DNA of 42,683 bases from Muribaculaceae bacterium (GTDB taxonomy: Bacteria > Bacteroidota > Bacteroidia > Bacteroidales > Muribaculaceae). The position numbers and the translations under genes are program-made. This document shows, in pieces, positions 35,082-42,683 of the stretch. A model generated the notes under the pieces. That model was not told the origin of the DNA and made no database searches. It was given only the letters and a program-made list of their open reading frames with translations. Positions within the stretch are counted from its first letter, which is position 1; each line of letters begins with the position of its first letter. The stretch lies in assembly GCA_009775225.1 (NCBI GenBank), contig VSPE01000020.1, positions 1-42,683 of the forward strand, read 5' to 3'.

Positions 35082-36974
35082 TCAGGGGTTGTGGCGAACA
35101 AAGCGGCAGCGCTCGTAGTAGCTTATGAATGCGTGATTTACCATGTTGGTGCCGCCAGGTGTGGGGTAGTTGCCCGAGAAGTACCAGTCGCCGGGGCAGC
35201 CGGGTACGGCATCGTGCAGGCCCTCGAGGCTCTGGAAGAGTATGTCTACTTTGGCGCGTATGCCCTGCGGAGTGAGCATATCGGCCATTCTGCGAGCCAC
35301 CTCTTCGTCGGTAAAGAGGTCGTAGAGGCGCTTCACGGAGTTATGCTGTTCGGTGGCCGGACGGTTTATGTTGGCCTTGGCATCCTTGTAGATTTCGTCG
35401 ATTATATATCCGCGGCCGCTGTCTTCGAGGAGCGATACGGCGGCGCGGAAGGCTGCCAGCTCTTCGAGGTGAGGCATGTCGATGCCGTAATAGTCGGGGT
35501 AGCGTACTTGCGGCGACGACGATACTATGATGATGCGGAGCGGACGCAGGCGGTCGAGTATTCTGAGTATCGACTGGCGCAGGGTAGTGCCGCGCACTAT
35601 GCTGTCGTCGATTATCACCAGAGTGTCGCGGTCGGTGTTGACACACCCGTATGTCACGTCATAGACATGCGTGGCGAGGTCGTTGCGCGACGAGCCTTCG
35701 GCAATGAAGGTACGCAGCTTTATGTCTTTGATAGCGATTTTTTCCACCCTCACCTTGCGGCGCAGTATAGTGGTGAGCCTGTCGTCGCTAAGCTCGCCGG
35801 TGGCGGCCAGACGGCTGATTTCATCCTTGCGGCCACGGTCGAGGCGGTGGTTTAGCTCCTCTATCATGCCCAGGAACGCCACTTCCGACGTGTTCGGGAT
35901 AAAGGAGAACACCGTGGAGTCGAAATCGTTCGACACCATTTCGCACAGCTTCGGCACAATGTTTGCGCCGAGGCGTTTGCGCTCGCGGTAGATGTCGGCG
36001 TCGCTGCCGCGCGAGAAGTACACGCGTTCAAAGGAGCAGCGCTGGTTGCTTCCTTCGGGAAGTATGCGGCGCAGGTCGATTTTGCCTTCACGGTCTATCA
36101 GAATGGCCATGCCCGGCTCAAGCTCTTTTACCGAGTCGATGCTCACGTCGAACACCGTCTGTATTACAGGGCGCTCCGACGCTATCACGGCTATCTCATC
36201 GTCGCAGTAGTAGAACGCCGGGCGTATGCCATGCGGGTCGCGCATCACAAACGACGAGCCGGAGCCTGTCACGCCGCACATGGTGTAACCGCCGTCCCAT
36301 ATCGGGGCTGCGCTCTCCAGTACGTTGCTGAGGTCAAGCTCTTTCTCTATGCGGTGTGCCAGCATGGGGTCTTGCAGCTCATCGCGGTAGAGGCGGTAGA
36401 GACGGTGGTTCTCTTTGTCAAGCGCGTTTCCTATCTGCTCCAGCAGAAGCACGGTGTCGCTGTAGATACGCGGGTGCTGGCCTGTGTTCACTATCTCTTC
36501 GAATATGCGGTCAACATTGGTCATGTTAAAGTTGCCGCACAGCATCAGCGCACGCGAACGCCAGTTGTTTCGGCGTAGGAAAGGGTGCGTGTATTCAAGG
36601 CCGCTACGCCCGGTGGTGCTGTAGCGAAGATGCCCCATATATATCTGGCCTATGAAGGGGGTGTAGGCGTCTACTTCCCCTGCGCTCATAGTGTTGAGCC
36701 CGGAGGGAAGCGCGCGGCCTATGGAGCCGAATATTTCGTCAATCGCACCGGTGCCGAGCGCACGTTCGCGGAACACATATTCGGAGCCGGCGGGTGAATT
36801 GAGTTTCACCACGCCCACACCGGCAGCTTCCTGGCCGCGGTTGTGCTGCTTCTCCATCAACAGGTAGAGACGGTCGAGTGCGTAAGTGTAGCTACCGTAG
36901 CGTTCTTTATAGTATGATAGCGGCTTGAGAAGGCGTATCATCGCCACGCCACATTCGTGCTTGAGAGGTTCCAT
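35082..36974 (-). CDS. purF: Amidophosphoribosyltransferase family protein, long form
   Basis: Enzymes of this family convert PRPP and glutamine to phosphoribosylamine, the first step of purine synthesis. The protein is 630 residues, against about 470-505 for classical PurF. Cys8 in HECGVAMI would be the N-terminal nucleophile after loss of a 7-residue leader. NRGQEAAG (45-52) and CGNFN (146-150) fit the glutaminase domain, and VIIDDSIVRGTT (453-464) is the PRPP loop. An insert of about 100 residues (about 335-440) lengthens the PRTase part. The Fe-S ligand Cys expected before YGID is Asp494 (PDYYGID) and the C-terminal CxxC is reduced to Cys593. A canonical purF may exist elsewhere. Lies 47 bases after glnN. 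Confidence 0.85.
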   Translation of the reverse strand: MEPLKHECGVAMIRLLKPLSYYKERYGSYTYALDRLYLLMEKQHNRGQEAAGVGVVKLNSPAGSEYVFRERALGTGAIDEIFGSIGRALPSGLNTMSAGEVDAYTPFIGQIYMGHLRYSTTGRSGLEYTHPFLRRNNWRSRALMLCGNFNMTNVDRIFEEIVNTGQHPRIYSDTVLLLEQIGNALDKENHRLYRLYRDELQDPMLAHRIEKELDLSNVLESAAPIWDGGYTMCGVTGSGSSFVMRDPHGIRPAFYYCDDEIAVIASERPVIQTVFDVSIDSVKELEPGMAILIDREGKIDLRRILPEGSNQRCSFERVYFSRGSDADIYRERKRLGANIVPKLCEMVSNDFDSTVFSFIPNTSEVAFLGMIEELNHRLDRGRKDEISRLAATGELSDDRLTTILRRKVRVEKIAIKDIKLRTFIAEGSSRNDLATHVYDVTYGCVNTDRDTLVIIDDSIVRGTTLRQSILRILDRLRPLRIIIVSSSPQVRYPDYYGIDMPHLEELAAFRAAVSLLEDSGRGYIIDEIYKDAKANINRPATEQHNSVKRLYDLFTDEEVARRMADMLTPQGIRAKVDILFQSLEGLHDAVPGCPGDWYFSGNYPTPGGTNMVNHAFISYYERCRFVRHNP

Positions 36975-37021
36975 CTGTATAGGGTAGAGGGTGTTGGCTT
37001 ATTGCATGCGTTGGGTGCTTG

Positions 37022-39211
37022 TTATCGAATGAAGAGGAGTTCGCGGTATTTGGGGAGAGGCCACATTTCGTTGTCTACCATAAGCTCGAGCTTGTCGATG
37101 TTGTAGCGTATTGTCTCCATGGCGGGCACTACGTTGTCGTGGTAGGCGATAGCCTTGGCGCGCTCGTCGGTGAGGGCGTTGGCCTTCTTGCGCTCGGCCA
37201 CCATGGCTGCCACGGTGGTCTTGATATTGCTCATGCGCTGTGCTATGCTCTCTATAGTGTCGAGGTCGCACTGCGCCATTGTTTCGGCGCGGTCGCCGAA
37301 GAGGCTGCGTAGCTTGATTACATTGTCTACCAGCATCGACTGGTAGCGGGTGGCCACAGGGATGATATGGTTGAGGGCGAGGTCACCGAGCACGCGGGCT
37401 TCAATCTGTATTTTCTTGGTGTAGATTTCCCATTTCACTTCGTTGCGGGCCTCAAGCTCGGGCTTGGAGAGCACTCCTGTTTTCTCGAACAGCTTGACCG
37501 ACGATTCCGAGAGGTAGGAGTCGAACATCACTGGTGCCGAGGTCTCGCAGTCGAGTCCGCGACGGCGTGCTTCTTCTTTCCACTCGTCGCTGTAGCCGTT
37601 GCCGTCGAAGTGAATGGCCTTGCTCTCGGTGATGAGCTTGCGCACCTCGGCGAGAATGGCGTCGGTGAGCTTGGCGCCTGCCGCTACACGGGCGTCGACC
37701 GCTTCCTTGAAGAAAGCGAGTTGCTCGGCCACGGCGGCGTTGATTACTATCATGGCTGAGGCGCAGTTTGCCGACGAGCCTACCGCGCGGAACTCAAAGC
37801 GGTTGCCGGTGAAGGCAAAGGGCGATGTGCGGTTGCGGTCGGTGTTGTCGAGCATGATTTCGGGTATCTGCGAGAGGCCGAGAGAGTACTCCGACTTTTT
37901 CTTCAGCTCCGAAAGGTCGGCGCTGTCGTCTTTCTCGAGCTGGTCGAGTATGGCGGCAAGCTGGCTGCCGGTAAATATCGAGATAATGGCGGGAGGTGCT
38001 TCGTTGGCGCCCAGACGGTGGGCGTTCGTCGCCGACATGATAGACGCCTTGATGAGTGCGTTGTGTCGGTGTACGGCGGCCATTACGTTTACCACGAAGG
38101 TAATGAACTGGAGGTTGTCCATCGGTGTGCGGCCCGGTGCGAAAAGAAGTGCGCCGCGATCGGTGCCCAGGCTCCAGTTGCAGTGCTTGCCCGAGCCATT
38201 CACTCCCTTGAAGGGCTTCTCGTGCAGAAGCACGCGGAAGTTGTGGCGGCGTGCAACTTCGTTCATCACCGACATCAAGAGAAGGTTGTGGTCGTTGGCA
38301 AGGTTGGTCTCCTCATAGATTGGCGCCAGCTCGAACTGGTTGGGGGCAACCTCGTTGTGGCGTGTCTTGACGGGTATGCCGAGGCGGTGACAGCGGATTT
38401 CGAGGTCGAGCATGAATGCCTGCACGCGCGAGGGGATTGAGCCGAAGTAGTGGTCTTCGAGCTGCTGATTCTTGGGACTTTCGTGTCCCATGAGTGTGCG
38501 GCCTGTCATCACAAGGTCGGGGCGGGCGCTGTAGAGCGACTCGTCGACCAGAAAGTACTCCTGCTCCCAGCCGAGGTTCGACACCACGTGCTTTACCTCG
38601 GGGTCGAAGTAGCGGGCTACGGCGGTGGCGGCCTTGTCTACGGCGTTGAGGGCGCGCAGCAGCGGCGTCTTATAGTCGAGCGATTCGCCGGTGTACGATA
38701 TGAAAATGGTGGGGATACAGAGTGTCTGGTCGAGGATGAAGGCGGGCGAAGATATATCCCATGCCGAGTATCCGCGGGCCTCGAAGGTGTTGCGGATTCC
38801 GCCGTTGGGGAAGCTCGACGCGTCGGGTTCCTGCTGCACCAGCAACTTGCCCGAAAACTCCTCTACCATGCCGCCTTTGCCGTCGTGTACTATGAAGGCA
38901 TCGTGCTTCTCGGCTGTGCCGCCGGTGAGCGGCGCAAACCAGTGGGTGTAGTGGCGCGCGCCATTGTCGAGAGCCCAGCGGCGCATGCCGTCGGCAACGC
39001 TGTCGGCGAGTTGTCGGTCAATAGGCTTCTTGTGCTCGATAGCATCTATGAGAGCATCGTAGGTAGCTTTGGGCAGATACTCGAACATGCTCTGACGGTT
39101 GAACACAAGCTCCCCGTAGTAACGGTCGGGACGCTCGGAAGGGGTGTCGACGGTTACCGCTTTGCGGTCGAAAGCCTCTTCCACCATTTTAAATCGTAAT
39201 GTAGTAGACAT
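37022..39211 (-). CDS. glnN: Glutamine synthetase type III
   Basis: GSIII makes glutamine from glutamate, ammonia and ATP and is the form typical of Bacteroidetes and cyanobacteria. The 729-residue protein has the expected large size, with GWEQEYFL (214-221) carrying metal-binding glutamates, RHNEVAPNQFE (284-294) and NGSGKHCNWSLGT (338-350) around the ammonia/ATP site. A long C-terminal helical extension is characteristic of type III. It is the first gene of a minus-strand group with purF and a HAD phosphatase. A promoter at 39398-39428 predicts an untranslated leader of about 180 bases that contains an inverted repeat. Confidence 0.97.
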   Translation of the reverse strand: MSTTLRFKMVEEAFDRKAVTVDTPSERPDRYYGELVFNRQSMFEYLPKATYDALIDAIEHKKPIDRQLADSVADGMRRWALDNGARHYTHWFAPLTGGTAEKHDAFIVHDGKGGMVEEFSGKLLVQQEPDASSFPNGGIRNTFEARGYSAWDISSPAFILDQTLCIPTIFISYTGESLDYKTPLLRALNAVDKAATAVARYFDPEVKHVVSNLGWEQEYFLVDESLYSARPDLVMTGRTLMGHESPKNQQLEDHYFGSIPSRVQAFMLDLEIRCHRLGIPVKTRHNEVAPNQFELAPIYEETNLANDHNLLLMSVMNEVARRHNFRVLLHEKPFKGVNGSGKHCNWSLGTDRGALLFAPGRTPMDNLQFITFVVNVMAAVHRHNALIKASIMSATNAHRLGANEAPPAIISIFTGSQLAAILDQLEKDDSADLSELKKKSEYSLGLSQIPEIMLDNTDRNRTSPFAFTGNRFEFRAVGSSANCASAMIVINAAVAEQLAFFKEAVDARVAAGAKLTDAILAEVRKLITESKAIHFDGNGYSDEWKEEARRRGLDCETSAPVMFDSYLSESSVKLFEKTGVLSKPELEARNEVKWEIYTKKIQIEARVLGDLALNHIIPVATRYQSMLVDNVIKLRSLFGDRAETMAQCDLDTIESIAQRMSNIKTTVAAMVAERKKANALTDERAKAIAYHDNVVPAMETIRYNIDKLELMVDNEMWPLPKYRELLFIR

Positions 39212-39242
39212 ATACTGTGGTTAAGTGAATTGCCGGATAAAA

Positions 39243-39280
39243 ATGCACCCGGCCATGCCGCAGTGCATGGTCGGGTGTAT
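39243..39280. repeat. Inverted repeat in the glnN leader
   Basis: Bases 39244-39258 pair with 39265-39279 around a 6-base loop, with an extra A-T pair outside. Two positions are G-T on the plus strand and so A-C on the minus strand, making the fold stronger in a plus-strand RNA. It lies 32-69 bases before the glnN start codon. No T-run follows. It could be a protein-binding site or a leader structure. Confidence 0.55.
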
Positions 39281-39397
39281 GTGGGGTGCTGTGTGCGCGA
39301 CACTAAAGATGCTTGCCGAAATAACGGCAGGCGAACTTATACTTTTGACACGAAGTCGACAGTGGTGGTGCGTGCTCATCTTTTTACCTTTCGGCTG

Positions 39398-39428
39398 CAA
39401 AGGTAAGCATTTTTTGCCGGACGGCAAA
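39398..39428 (-). promoter_or_regulatory. Promoter of glnN
   Basis: On the minus strand TTTG (39425-39428), a 19-base spacer and TACCTTTG (39398-39405) match the Bacteroidetes promoter consensus. The start near 39391 gives a leader of about 180 bases before 39211, unusually long for a housekeeping gene. Confidence 0.75.
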
Positions 39429-39480
39429 GCTCCGGGCGCTATTTTAACGTATGTCTTTTCTCTGCTTCTGCCACAGTGCC

Positions 39481-39975
39481 TCAGCAGGCGCTTTGCACGG
39501 AAATCTGCGCTTTTATGCTGTCGACTACGGCCCCCGGCTCGTCACATCCGAGCATATATCGGCGCCCGTTGCGCAGCCGCACCAGGAAGCACTCGGAGCT
39601 TTTGCCGTAATAGGCGAAATACTTGCCGAGGTCGCGCTCGCTGAACCAGCCCCAGTAGCCGAAGTATCCTCCGCTGGATAGTATCTTCTTTTCGGCCATA
39701 GTGGGTGCACATAGCTCTACCGAGGCGATGTCGGCCATGCGTATGCGCTTGCGGCGGAGCGTGGTGTGTATATTCAGGGTATTGCCGTCGACGCTCACCG
39801 ACACCGGCGCATAGAGCAGAGCAAGTATATTCCACACGGTGAAAACGGCGATAAGACATACCAATATTATTGTATCCTCGCGCTTCACGAAGTATATGGC
39901 GGTGGCTGCGTAGGCTGCGATTATGAAAAGTGTCCATGCTATTGTGGCTGAGCTGTATTTTATTTTCTTAATCAT
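39481..39975 (-). CDS. Two-span membrane protein with PH-like domain
   Basis: This 164-residue protein has two hydrophobic spans near its start (about 10-50) followed by a beta-rich region, VSVSVDGNTLNIHTTLRRKRIRMADIASVEL ..., ending FLVRLRNGRRYMLGCDEPGAVVDSI. This resembles bacterial PH (bPH/DUF304-like) domains, where the second half reads out a transporter-like or lipid-linked surface. The function is unknown. ATG 39975 has an AGAAG ribosome-site-like sequence upstream; ATG 40011 is in frame and possible (176 residues). No TAnnTTTG element is seen upstream. Confidence 0.75.
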   Translation of the reverse strand: MIKKIKYSSATIAWTLFIIAAYAATAIYFVKREDTIILVCLIAVFTVWNILALLYAPVSVSVDGNTLNIHTTLRRKRIRMADIASVELCAPTMAEKKILSSGGYFGYWGWFSERDLGKYFAYYGKSSECFLVRLRNGRRYMLGCDEPGAVVDSIKAQISVQSAC

Positions 39976-40045
39976 GCTGTACTTCTTTTGGATTGTATCT
40001 GTTAGACGCATCTGTCGTGCGGATTATTACACCGGGCGCTAATTT

Positions 40046-40152
40046 GCTTCCTTCCTTCCCGCACCACAGGTCGTGGAAGAAAAAGCGCTAATGTGGGAAG
40101 TGTGCTGCTTCCCGTTCCCCTATCGGGCCTGTGGATGGGAAGGGAAGGAAGC
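40046..40152. repeat. Interrupted long inverted repeat with nested hairpin
   Basis: The arm 40046-40070 (GCTTCCTTCC ... CCACAGG) is nearly complementary to 40128-40152, with small shifts. Inside it GGGAAG (40095-40100) pairs with CTTCCC (40108-40113). The arms are pyrimidine- and purine-rich, so part of the match could be low complexity. Possible uses are a small RNA, a MITE-like remnant or a leader of the PH-like gene. Confidence 0.5.
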
Positions 40153-40215
40153 GAAGAGGCGTCTCCGGCGCATTCGCTGCTTCACGGTTTCTTTTTTTGG
40201 TTGCATGATAACATG

Positions 40216-40248
40216 AAAAGCCCGACTCGCAGTGCGGGTCGGGCTTTT
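40216..40248 (-). terminator. Terminator of the tonB operon
   Basis: AAAAGCCCGACTCGC (40216-40230) pairs with GCGGGTCGGGCTTTT (40234-40248) around a 3-base loop with one T-G pair. On the minus strand the stem ends in TTTT, 29 bases past the tonB stop. The T-run is short. Confidence 0.75.
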
Positions 40249-40276
40249 GGGAGGGTATGGAATTCAAAAGCGAATT

Positions 40277-41128
40277 CTACTGGAGGCGGAAGGTGACGGG
40301 GAGGGTATAGGTTACCTTTACGGGCTGACCGTTGTTACGGCCGGGAACCCACTTGGGCATTGCCTTCACCACGCGGAGGGCTTCCTTGTCGAGAGCCGGG
40401 TGGCGCGGGCGCACCACTCTCACGTTGGTGATTGAACCGTCTTTGCCTACGACGAACTCTACTACCACACGGCCCTGTACACCTTCTTCAGATGCAGCCG
40501 GGGGATAATTGATGTTGTCGCCGAGCCACTTGTACATGGCAGCTTCACCACCGGGGAATTCCGGTTTCTGTTCTACCATAGCGATGCTCACGGGGCCTTC
40601 TTCTTCAACCTTCGGAGCTGCGATAACCTCTTCCTTAATAGCAATCTTGTTGAGGTCATTGGTGCCTTCGGTGATGTCGACAGCACCTACGGCAGCTTCG
40701 TTTTCGAGTACATCTTCCTGGTTCTTGACCTGCTTGTCTTCTTCAATCTTGTCGTCGTCGACGATAAGAAGGTCGGTTACCTGCTGCTGGTTTGCAACTT
40801 CTTCAGGAGCGATGATTTCTTCAGGTTCTTCTGGTAGCTGGAAAATTTCTTCTTCCTCTTCTTCGATTTCTTCTTCAGCATCGAAAGTTGCGATTTCCTG
40901 CTCTGTAGAAGTTACAATCTGTTCTTCTTCGGGCTTTGCGAATACGCCGGATACCGAGAGGATGAGAAGAATGAGGATGATAGCTACCGAGATAAGTACC
41001 CACACAATAGCTTTTGTGTGACGCGAAACAGAAGATTCACGCAGCTTGTATGCGCCGAAATCTTTGTTCTTTCCTTCAAATACAATGTCGCGCCACTCTC
41101 TTGAGGTCAAATCTACGTCTTTTGCCAT
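40277..41128 (-). CDS. tonB: TonB energy-transducing protein
   Basis: TonB spans the periplasm and passes proton-motive-force energy from ExbB-ExbD to outer-membrane receptors. The 283-residue protein has a cytoplasmic N-terminus (1-38) with the WRDIVFEGKNKDFGAYKLR segment common in Bacteroidetes TonB, one membrane span (about 39-62), a very acidic Glu-rich spacer (about 65-185, instead of the usual Pro-rich one) and the C-terminal TonB domain (about 190-283) with FPGGEAAMYKWLGDNINYP, GRVVVEFVVGKDGSI and PKWVPGRNNGQPVKVTY. It follows the two exbD genes and ends at the terminator 40216-40248. Confidence 0.96.
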   Translation of the reverse strand: MAKDVDLTSREWRDIVFEGKNKDFGAYKLRESSVSRHTKAIVWVLISVAIILILLILSVSGVFAKPEEEQIVTSTEQEIATFDAEEEIEEEEEEIFQLPEEPEEIIAPEEVANQQQVTDLLIVDDDKIEEDKQVKNQEDVLENEAAVGAVDITEGTNDLNKIAIKEEVIAAPKVEEEGPVSIAMVEQKPEFPGGEAAMYKWLGDNINYPPAASEEGVQGRVVVEFVVGKDGSITNVRVVRPRHPALDKEALRVVKAMPKWVPGRNNGQPVKVTYTLPVTFRLQ

Positions 41129-41142
41129 TTTCTTATGTGCAT

Positions 41143-41934
41143 TTAGGAGTTAGGAGTAGATGCCTCGGCTCCGGCTGCAGGAGTTGCAGCAACTGCCTTG
41201 GCGCGAACTGTGGGACGAATAATTGTCTCGTTGTGAGTCTGCTCGTAGCGACGCAGCAACATGGTGTCGGTATGGGTCGGAAGCTCGATGCTATAGCGCG
41301 AAATCTGGTTGATGTTCATTTCGTCGATAGCATTGATAAGACCCTCGTAAGTGGTGTTGGGACCGGGCTTAATAACGACAACAGGGCGGGTCTTGAGCGA
41401 GTCGGAAGCGTTTTTCTTAGCGGCTTTGTCAAAGTCCTCTTTGGAGATTTCTTTGTTCTTCCACTGAGTTTTGAGCTTTTCGTACTCGGCCATAACCTCC
41501 TTGTTCTTGTTGCGGAGGATTTTGCGTATGCCTTGAGTTTCGTGGTTCACATTACCTATGAACTGCTCTTTGCGGAGATAATTGTTTGTGCTGAAAGTTG
41601 TGTCGGCGATACCTTCATAATAGTAGATATTATGTACGGTCTTGCCTGTCTCGGCATCTACAGCGGGTGTTTCACCGTTGTATTCGGTGTCGAGAATCAG
41701 CGTGATAGCTTCCGACTGCTTAGCCTGGCTCTGCTGTTCTTTCTTCACGTCTTCGTTGGTAGGAAGTACGATTTGCAGAGTCTGCGACTTAATCATCGTA
41801 GTACAGAGCATGAAGAAAGTAATCAGAAGCATGTTCATGTCCACCATGGGGGTAAAGTCCACATGGATAGACATCTTTTTCTGGGCGCCTTTTTTCTTTT
41901 TGCCGCCGCCTGAAGACTGTTCTATTTGTGCCAT
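41143..41934 (-). CDS. exbD: ExbD/TolR-family biopolymer transport protein
   Basis: ExbD works with ExbB as the proton-driven motor that energises TonB. The 263-residue protein has a basic N-terminus (GGGKKKKGAQKK), then DFTPMVDMNMLLITFFML (26-43), whose Asp32 is the likely membrane aspartate for proton passage, in the single span (about 28-47). It is longer than classical ExbD (about 140), with a large periplasmic insertion typical of Bacteroidetes ExbD. It lies 14 bases before tonB and 14 bases after the next exbD. Confidence 0.93.
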   Translation of the reverse strand: MAQIEQSSGGGKKKKGAQKKMSIHVDFTPMVDMNMLLITFFMLCTTMIKSQTLQIVLPTNEDVKKEQQSQAKQSEAITLILDTEYNGETPAVDAETGKTVHNIYYYEGIADTTFSTNNYLRKEQFIGNVNHETQGIRKILRNKNKEVMAEYEKLKTQWKNKEISKEDFDKAAKKNASDSLKTRPVVVIKPGPNTTYEGLINAIDEMNINQISRYSIELPTHTDTMLLRRYEQTHNETIIRPTVRAKAVAATPAAGAEASTPNS

Positions 41935-41948
41935 TTCTTGACTTTACT

Positions 41949-42683
41949 TTAATTGGTGGGTTCGTTTTCTGATTTGAGGGCAGTCATAAGGCTGAACTTG
42001 TTCAGCTTCATGGTCTGGAGGTTGTCGAACACCATCTGCACGGTTGTGAAGGGGGTGTCCTTGTCGGCCTTGATAGCTATACCCTGGCCTCTGCGCATAA
42101 GAGCGGTGTAGAGGTTCGAGAGCTGCGAGCGTTCTTCGGCCGAGAGACCCTCGGTCTGTTCATTGTTGATGCGCTGAGCGACGTTGTAGATGGCTTTGAG
42201 CCAAACCTGGAAGTCGTTGAGCTTTCCGTCGCGGTTTTTGTTGCCGTCGATAGGAATTCCGACTTTGGGGTTTGTCATGTCACCCATAAACTTGTCGCGC
42301 TCGGTGACACTCATAGCGAGGACTTCGGGGAGAACCGAGAAGGGCACGCCAATCATGTTGGAAGTGCGGAACTCGTTCTTCTGGGCCTCGTTCAGAGCGA
42401 TGCGGTTGTTCTTGTGCTGTTCGTTGTAAATGGCTACTGCTTCGTCGAGCATCATACCGCGAATTTTTTCGCTTGAAAGAGTCGAGTCGGCATCGCCGGT
42501 AAACGAAATGAAGAGTTTACCTTCTGCAATGGAGGGGTCTTCGAGCTTGCCGGATTTGTCGGCCGACGAGACGAGCACAGTCACCAGATTGTTCATCGGC
42601 ACCTTCTCTTCAGATACAGAAGACGGGGTGTAGACGATGGTGGGCTCTTTCTGCAGGAAGGTAGAAGTCAACATGAAGAAAGT
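41949..42683 (-). CDS. ExbD/TolR-family protein, second paralogue, N-terminus outside the window
   Basis: The frame is open to the window edge, where the sequence reads TFFMLTSTFLQ, matching the end of the membrane span of the neighbouring ExbD (ITFFMLCTTMI). The gene therefore starts beyond 42683 and the visible ATG at 42674 is internal. The visible part is the periplasmic domain, about 240 residues. It ends with RGQGIAIKADKDTPFTTVQMVFDNLQTMKLNKFSLMTAL, like the ExbD C-terminal region with its KADKDTPY-type motif. With the adjacent exbD it forms the two-ExbD system typical of Bacteroidetes. ExbB is presumably further upstream. Confidence 0.9.
   Translation of the reverse strand, partial: TFFMLTSTFLQKEPTIVYTPSSVSEEKVPMNNLVTVLVSSADKSGKLEDPSIAEGKLFISFTGDADSTLSSEKIRGMMLDEAVAIYNEQHKNNRIALNEAQKNEFRTSNMIGVPFSVLPEVLAMSVTERDKFMGDMTNPKVGIPIDGNKNRDGKLNDFQVWLKAIYNVAQRINNEQTEGLSAEERSQLSNLYTALMRRGQGIAIKADKDTPFTTVQMVFDNLQTMKLNKFSLMTALKSENEPTN

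Larger units (their letters stand above)
39976..40276. other. Structured intergenic region between the PH-like gene and tonB
   Basis: This 301-base stretch holds no gene. From 40046 to 40152 it contains a long interrupted inverted repeat, then a second hairpin (40148-40183) followed by a T-run (40188-40198), then the tonB terminator (40216-40248). No promoter matching TAnnTTTG was found; TAATTTG near 40040 is one base short. Confidence 0.6.

Noticed and set aside
39340..39347. Plus-strand TACTTTTG promoter in the glnN leader
   Set aside because: The nearest TTG is 24 bases upstream and no plus-strand gene follows.
1..42683. CRISPR array, prophage, integron or insertion sequence
   Set aside because: No regularly spaced repeats, integrase, transposase or phage structural genes were seen; gene order looks chromosomal.

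Overview
The window reads as chromosomal DNA of a Bacteroidales bacterium. Several independent signs agree: ten intergenic sites match the Bacteroidetes -7 promoter element TAnnTTTG, mostly with a TTG or TTTG box 17-23 bases upstream; two giant secreted proteins end in type IX secretion (T9SS)-like sorting domains; glutamine synthetase is the large type III form; the TonB operon carries two exbD genes; and families largely confined to Bacteroidetes occur (DUF5606-like, DUF4923-like, YIP1-like). Moderate GC and the T9SS-like cargo fit a Muribaculaceae or Porphyromonadaceae-like member better than Bacteroides itself, but that placement is inference. No CRISPR array, phage, transposase or rRNA gene was seen.

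Layout. 1-1000: two identical tRNA-Val genes and a cysteine-rich Spy/CpxP-like periplasmic protein. 1008-6973 (minus): a tight housekeeping operon, YIP1-like membrane protein, smpB, mutS2, split chromate transporter pair, folC. 7087-7750 (plus): a DUF5606 protein, tRNA-Pro and an exceptionally long terminator hairpin. 7814-19970 (minus): a 12-kb three-gene surface operon encoding a 2300-residue beta-propeller/LamG protein, a 992-residue double NPCBM protein and a haem-receptor-like TonB-dependent receptor. 20420-24606 (plus): secreted GH13 amylase overlapping ispE, then grpE-dnaJ and a terminator. 24657-25995 (plus): a translationally coupled ECF sigma factor, membrane protein and secreted protein. 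26010-31404 (minus): PASTA protein, RluD-type pseudouridine synthase, aroE, YeiH-type exporter and comEC in one operon. 31611-34395 (plus): CapD/PglF-type nucleotide-sugar dehydratase and a DUF4923 protein. 34437-39211 (minus): glnN (GSIII), a long-form amidophosphoribosyltransferase and a HAD phosphatase. 39481-42683 (minus): a PH-like membrane protein, a structured intergenic region, then tonB-exbD-exbD, the last cut by the window edge.

How the genes work together. The TonB/ExbD genes energise outer-membrane receptors such as the one at 7814-10084. The most interesting unit is the 7814-19970 operon: its two large proteins look like T9SS-delivered surface binders (propeller, LamG and NPCBM modules, no recognised catalytic domain) coupled by overlapping or near-adjacent genes to one receptor and with no SusD partner. 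It looks like a capture-and-import apparatus for an unknown glycosylated or haem-containing ligand. The glnN-purF-HAD cluster links ammonia assimilation to a glutamine-dependent PRPP amidotransferase-like enzyme whose Fe-S ligand set appears broken.
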